From the NCBI GenBank assembly GCA_015680905.1, contig CM027381.1, forward strand, positions 88,561,501 to 88,625,500: DNA of 64,000 nt. Direction: 5' to 3'. Under the pieces are notes generated by a model. The model was not told the DNA's origin and searched no databases. It saw only the letters and a list, made by a program, of their open reading frames with translations. The position numbers were made by a program, and so were the translations under genes. The stretch is from Coptis chinensis (Eukaryota > Streptophyta > Magnoliopsida > Ranunculales > Ranunculaceae). Each line of letters begins with the position of its first letter. Positions within the stretch are counted from its first letter, which is position 1. Positions 59,451 through 64,000 of this stretch are shown here, one piece after another.

Positions 59451-60552
59451 TTATTTTTTAAACAAATGGAGTAACATAGAATTATGTCTCTTTTGTTCTA
59501 CCAATCCACAATTCAAAATTAAAAAAAAAAAATGTAATTCCTCAAATTCACGCAAATTCTCCATTTATCTTCATCAAGACCACTGATAAATTTATAGCTA
59601 TCATATTTTATGATCTCAGGCAATACCGTATACTATTGATATAGGGAGTTGTAGTCTATCCTTTTAAGATGCTAATAAATCAGTTTCACTTAAAGGATAA
59701 AAATGCCATTCTTACATCAATATGTTAATACCTTATGAGGCTGGAGAATCATATGGTAATGGGAATACTAATTAGGAACATCCAGTAGATGGCACTCTAA
59801 TTTATAATTACAAAGAACCCGATTATCGACAATGTTCAATACTCCCTCAATCCAATTAAACTAACCATCACCGAGTATATCTCATCGTGGTTCCAAAATA
59901 CACGGCTACCATAATTGTTTCCAGCTCTCTTTCTAAGAATTTAGGCATGGTTGAGAAGAGTAGCACTTGGTAGCGATCCATTATAAAAAAAAAACTGAAT
60001 AAAACAATCAATCTAAATGCACCGTTATATACCCCATTTGAAGCCTCATAATATATTACAACACTAATTGCTTATTATGTAATTTTTTTACTTTTTGAAA
60101 GCCATGCTAATAATGTGGCCTATGAGTGTCAAAGAAATTAAACAATCTACTAAAACTTGAGTCCAAATACCAAAGTTTAACTATAAAAAAAAAATCGCTA
60201 GAATTACATCTCTAGCATGGTCAAGTGCACCAACTTTTTTAATATCATCCCACCATGTCATAAGCGCACGTGGAGTGCACCGAACCCGATACATAACACA
60301 TCTCTAATGTACGCAAAATGAAACTAAAATTTAAAAAATAAAAATAAAAATAAATGTATTTAACTACTAAAATTAACTACAACTACTGCTAATATATAAA
60401 ATTAAAATACATACATTTTTAAATTGCATAGAAATAAAATTCTAAAAAGCTTCTAAGCAATAAGAACAATATGCTAAAACGTACAATACCTTCTATCAAA
60501 TCAACTAATCCAACCAGAAGATTAACAATTATCTTTATCTAACACCCACATA
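59451..60552. other. Intergenic, no gene recognised
   Basis: AT-rich spacer with poly-A runs near 59520 and 60186; nothing assignable. Confidence 0.45.
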
Positions 60553-61442
60553 GACGAAGAACCAAATAAAGTGTGGTGTCTTCCTTAATATTGTAGTCGT
60601 CCAAAGCGGTATGAAGGCTCAAGCTACATCGCGACTGTGTAGATGAGCCTTTACGACCTTATATGTATTCCCTCCTGCTCTTCAATCATTTCTTGCACAT
60701 TTTGAACGGTATAAGATCCATCCACTCTGCAATTAATCAATTTACCTAAAGGCACCCTAATGAATATTTGCATGCTATCACTCCTCAAATTCAATGTCTG
60801 TCCTTCTGAAAAATGTAAGTCTGCTAAAGTCATATCATTCTCCAGCTCCACCTTGTCAAGCCAGAGTTTCTGTTTGCCAATTGGGATCTCCAACATGCTT
60901 ACAATCAGGAACTTGACATTCAAAACCGTAAACCATCTTTTCACTTTAAGACTAAAAGTTCTATTTTTTTCAGTAGTAACCGATATTAGCATTGTATCTC
61001 CCAAACGAAAGACTGCATAAATTGTTGACCCTCCCTCAATGTTATAACTTGCAATCGTTCGACCATCATCCACTTCTTCTCCTAAGTAGAAAAGCTCTTG
61101 TTGGCCAACAGAGATACCCTCCTTGTTCTGTATCCTGCACTTGATAGTAAGGACTGTGTCCCTCATATCCACATCAAGTGTTATTGGCTTCCCAATCTGC
61201 AACATCTTTATATGTATTTTTGTTCGGAATCCTGAATCCAGAAAGACACTAATGATTGAGCCATTCTTTATGTCATAATCAACAACCATTTGCTCATTCT
61301 GAAGCCAATCTCCCGCAACAGACTCTTCAGATTTACCATAGATATACCTTCCAGTTTTGAAAATTCAGTTCTCACGTTTTGGATTGTGTTAGACTTCTTC
61401 ACCTCTCTCTATGCAGTTTTAACCACAATACCTTTAATAACC
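60553..61442 (-). pseudogene. Multi-ubiquitin-like-domain protein, broken
   Basis: Minus strand, four diverged ubiquitin-like modules in a row. Module 1 (from about 61442): MVIKGIVVKTA, a stop, then SNTIQNVRTEFSKLEGI, and after a frame change LQNEQMVVDYDIKNGSIISV. Module 2: KITLDVDMRDTVLTIK-type start (read as KPITLDVDMRDTVLTIK), GQQELFYLGEEVDDGRTIAS and YNIEGGSTIYAVFRL. Module 3: FSLKVKRWFTVLNVKFLI, KQKLWLDKVELENDMTLAD. Module 4: MQIFIRVPLGKLINC, VQEMIEEQEGI, a stop, then DYNIKEDTTLYLVLRLCGC. Spacing of about 75 residues matches ubiquitin folds, but no module ends in LRGG followed by the next, so it would not be cleaved to ubiquitin. Stops and frame changes mark it as a pseudogene of a plant tandem-Ubl family. 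Confidence 0.8.
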
Positions 61443-61639
61443 ATGCCAGAAATCAAAATACAATAAAATCAGTACTTTGCTTAAAAAGTCGTCCACACAA
61501 AATTTATAGAGTTGATCAAAGTTGAGGCTTGCAGTACAGAACCCCCCTGAAAGAGTAGTAGTTACTGAGCTACTCCTGTGCGGTATCTTAAAGATTCTGG
61601 TGTATCTTGTGATTCCTACTCCCAGCCTCATTAACGCCC

Positions 61640-61964
61640 TCTTTTATTTAATTTTACCCTGATCAACAACATTTATACGTTTTGCTAATAAATTCAAGAA
61701 GGACAACCCATAAACCAAAGAGAGATCCTCCATTCAAAAAACGGAAAGTTGAGCCAACTCAAGGTATGGGCATATGTCAGATTTTAATCTCTTGTAGAAA
61801 GTTGATATTATTGTCATGAAAGTAGATCTTATATATATAGCTTAAATAGTTGATAATGATGTTGTTACTTACTTGATGTCTTTGCTTTTTCCTTCTCCAC
61901 CCATTGCCACCCCATCATCTTGGCTTAACAGACTCTTGAAGTCTACCTAAGTCGTGTTTAAGTC
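61640..61964. other. Intergenic, no feature seen
   Basis: Spacer between the ubiquitin-like pseudogene and the unassigned plus-strand frame. Confidence 0.35.
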
Positions 61965-62420
61965 GTGATGTCTTCAACACATCTTGGCAAGGGCAGATTC
62001 TCGATCTCACCGGTACCATCTCCGCCCGGAGAAGTCAAGGCCTTGAGAATCTCCCTTTCGCAATTCTTCAAAGGGTCGGATAAAGCGTGGAATAGGAATA
62101 GGAATAGGGTTTACATGAAAGGTTATTCTTTGGTTCTTGAGTTTACGAATTGCATCAACGCATGCGGATCTTTTAGGAGGAGGATCCGGAACATATTTGG
62201 GATAACGAACACGATTTTCAATTTCAATGTATTAGAATATTTGTATGACTTGTCCAAGTACGGGGCAAAAGACTACCGGAGGGAGCAGTCCCTTATACCC
62301 GGAGTGCTTGGAAATAACCACTTTGAAGCGGCAAGGTGGAGGGGGTCCCCAACTTGTTTCTCTAGCTCACATTGGCTCCATCGTTTGAATGCGAAAATGA
62401 AATCCTACGATTATCATTAA
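61965..62420 (+). CDS. Unrecognised 151-codon open reading frame
   Basis: The predicted product starts MMSSTHLGKGRFSISPVPSP, is basic and aromatic-rich (SLSQFFKGSDKAWNRNRNR, FRRRIRNIFG) and has no signal peptide or membrane segment that I can see. The DNA is GC-richer than its surroundings and the frame is uninterrupted. I do not know a family. It could be a short gene, a captured or organelle-derived fragment, or chance; no intron or promoter evidence decides. Confidence 0.3.
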   Translation: MMSSTHLGKGRFSISPVPSPPGEVKALRISLSQFFKGSDKAWNRNRNRVYMKGYSLVLEFTNCINACGSFRRRIRNIFGITNTIFNFNVLEYLYDLSKYGAKDYRREQSLIPGVLGNNHFEAARWRGSPTCFSSSHWLHRLNAKMKSYDYH

Positions 62421-62481
62421 GCAAACGCCACAATCTTAACAAGATAAGAAAAATATGTGTCCCTCATGCAGAGATTTTTAA

Positions 62482-63095
62482 CTATGAACTGCTATTCCGA
62501 TAGCAATGCACTTGAGACATAAAATTCACCAAACCTGGGAATCTTAGTATTGGAGCAGTGCTTGAGGTAGCAATGCAGGCGGAGTTTCCTTCTCTGTCTG
62601 TTTCATTTACATCAATGTTGGTACCGAGAAGAAGCTTTACAACTTCTTCATCGCACACCTTAAACAATAGTTCAAATTGTTACTATCTCATCCAGACATT
62701 CACATTGCTCCTCATAATTTTGCCACCAAAATGCCATGTTTGATTTGTCTTCTCATTCTTAGTACCATTATTTTATGCTCCTTTGCTTAATTATTAAAAT
62801 TCAGATAATACCTTAGGCCATTTTTCACTTCAAATGAATAAGTTAGGTGTCCCTCATCTCATGTCATTTACCACTTCTAAATTCCCAGATTAATTGTTAA
62901 ATGAATAGGATAATCTTTGTTTCTGACAATCTAACATTAAGGTAATTGTCAAAATGACTTTTAATAATTACAACCTTCCTATGTATATTTATATTTTACC
63001 TGAACAGCAAGAATAAAAGGTGAGGTGACTCGGCGGTCAGGCCTTTGCAAGAATGAAGCATCGAATAACTGCAGCAACTCAATCTCAATGAGCAG
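62482..63095 (-). pseudogene. Ankyrin-repeat gene fragment (two exons)
   Basis: Minus strand. An exon ending at about 63000 (LLQLFDASFLQRPD, VTSPFILAVQ, then GT donor) joins across an intron of about 340 bp to an exon starting near 62664 (AG acceptor) reading VCDEEVVKLLLGTNIDVNET and DREGNSA. Together they spell an ankyrin repeat (SPFILAVQ..EEVVKLLL...DVN.TD.EGNSA). After this the frame runs into non-ankyrin sequence, and no further repeats are found, so it looks like a remnant. Ankyrin repeats bind proteins; the parent gene cannot be named. Confidence 0.55.
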
Positions 63096-63119
63096 TAAAT
63101 TTCTTTTCTGAGTTCTACT

Positions 63120-64000
63120 CATCAATCTAGTTCAGACATTTTATCTGCTGTCGATCAAGCAGTACTTGATATCATGGCGCCACCTCTTACAGCCATGATA
63201 GCTTAGCAGTGGCGACTTTTGGAGCAATGGAAAATGGTGTATTCGTTTCCTGTTCAGCTGGAAATGGAGGGCCAGATCCGATTACTCTCATGAATGTGTC
63301 TCCATGGATCACCACAGTCGGAGCCAGCACAATGGATAGAGATTTCCCATCTGTTGTGAAGCTAGGGAGTAGAAGAACATTGTCGGGTGTTTCACTCTAC
63401 AGAGGCCGGATCAATCTATCAACACAGAGGTAATACCCGTTAGTGTATTCGTTAGTGTATTTGGGTACCAACTCGAGCAGCCCTGACCCAACCTCCATGT
63501 GTCTTGAGGGAGCCATGGATCCAGCTGTTGTGACTGGGAAGATTGTGATATGTGACAGAGGCATCAGTCCGAGAGTACATAAAGGGCAGGTAGTGAAGGA
63601 TGCAGGGGGAGTGGGCATGATATTGGCCAACACTGCTGAAAATGGAGAGGAGCTGGTTGCAGATAGCCATCTTGTACCAGCAATAGCAGTTGGAGCAACG
63701 GCAGGAAAAATGATTAAGCAGTACGCCCTGACCAACCCACGACCAACAGCAACTCTAGCTTTCTTGGGGACGAAGTTGGGCATTCGGCCTTCGCCTATAG
63801 TAGCAGCATTCTCATCGAGAGGACCCAACTTCCTGACGTTAGAAATTCTGAAGCCCGATCTTGTTGCACCTGGTGTGATGTGTGAACATCCTTGCTGCTT
63901 AGACGGAGAAAATAGGGCCATCCGTTCTGCTAACAGATCACAGGAAAGTGAAGTTTAACATCTTGTCAGGAACGTCTATGTCATGTCCTCATGTTAGTGG
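63120..64000 (+). pseudogene. SBT1-type subtilase, broken and cut by the window edge
   Basis: Starts at SSSDILSAVDQAV, then SYSHDSLAVATFGAMENGVF, SCSAGNGGPDP (with the oxyanion-hole Asn) and SPWITTVGASTMDRDFP. After a stop at 63431, in the same frame, the PA domain region [19 protein letters not shown] and [20 protein letters not shown] follows, then [16 protein letters not shown] and [14 protein letters not shown] frame change leads to NILAA, a stop replacing the usual Trp, and finally [17 protein letters not shown] with the catalytic Ser at the very end of the window. The signal peptide, inhibitor I9 prodomain and the catalytic Asp and His blocks are absent upstream. The closest family is SBT1.3-like extracellular serine proteases; this copy is dead. 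Confidence 0.92.

Noticed and set aside
63397-63921. 174-codon minus-strand frame
   Set aside because: Antisense shadow of the subtilase sequence.

Overview
This window is AT-rich nuclear DNA from a flowering plant, most likely a eudicot. The genes are spliced with GT-AG introns, and they belong to plant-specific families (FORKED1/VAN3-binding type PH protein, chlorophyllase, CYP82-type P450, SBT1-type subtilase, LRR-VIII and CrRLK1L kinases). Most of the rest is repeats, transposon remains and broken genes. I could not name the species.

Four protein genes look whole. A FORKED1/VAN3-binding-like gene (DUF828 plus PH domain, seven exons, + strand) lies at 20273-24260. Two LIFEGUARD/BI-1-like membrane protein genes (four exons each, - strand) lie at 25872-27932 and 50049-51626; they sit in two copies of a duplicated block of about 3.5 kb. 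A chlorophyllase gene (two exons, + strand) lies at 56657-58259 and carries a complete tRNA-Val(AAC) in its intron.

1-20 kb holds no gene I can support. It contains non-autonomous DNA transposons (a hAT type at 914-1593 and a Tourist type at 8459-8696), tandem repeats, LTR-like fossils at about 11.8-14.0 kb, a plant-mobile-domain relic and a head-to-tail array of Helitron-like units at 17597-18812. 20-28 kb holds the first two genes. 28-36 kb holds a MULE-type miniature element and fragments of two receptor-like kinases. 36.8-38.7 kb is a CYP82-like pseudogene with a short hAT element inside exon 2.

39.3-48.1 kb is the most unusual part. A tandem array of Helitron 5'-end sequence abuts a 7.75-kb candidate Helitron (40364-48113, - strand). 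That element has canonical ends and carries fragments of a PPR gene and of a peroxisomal-type LACS gene, both in its own orientation. Its 5' end lies exactly where similarity between the two LIFEGUARD blocks stops.

48.1-52 kb is the second LIFEGUARD block, with a hAT-type element that the first block lacks. 52113-55673 is a near-complete hAT transposon with perfect 8-bp target duplications. 56-58.3 kb holds chlorophyllase, followed closely by another Helitron-type 3' end. 59-64 kb holds a tandem repeat, a multi-ubiquitin-like pseudogene, an ankyrin-repeat fragment and a broken subtilase that runs off the right edge.
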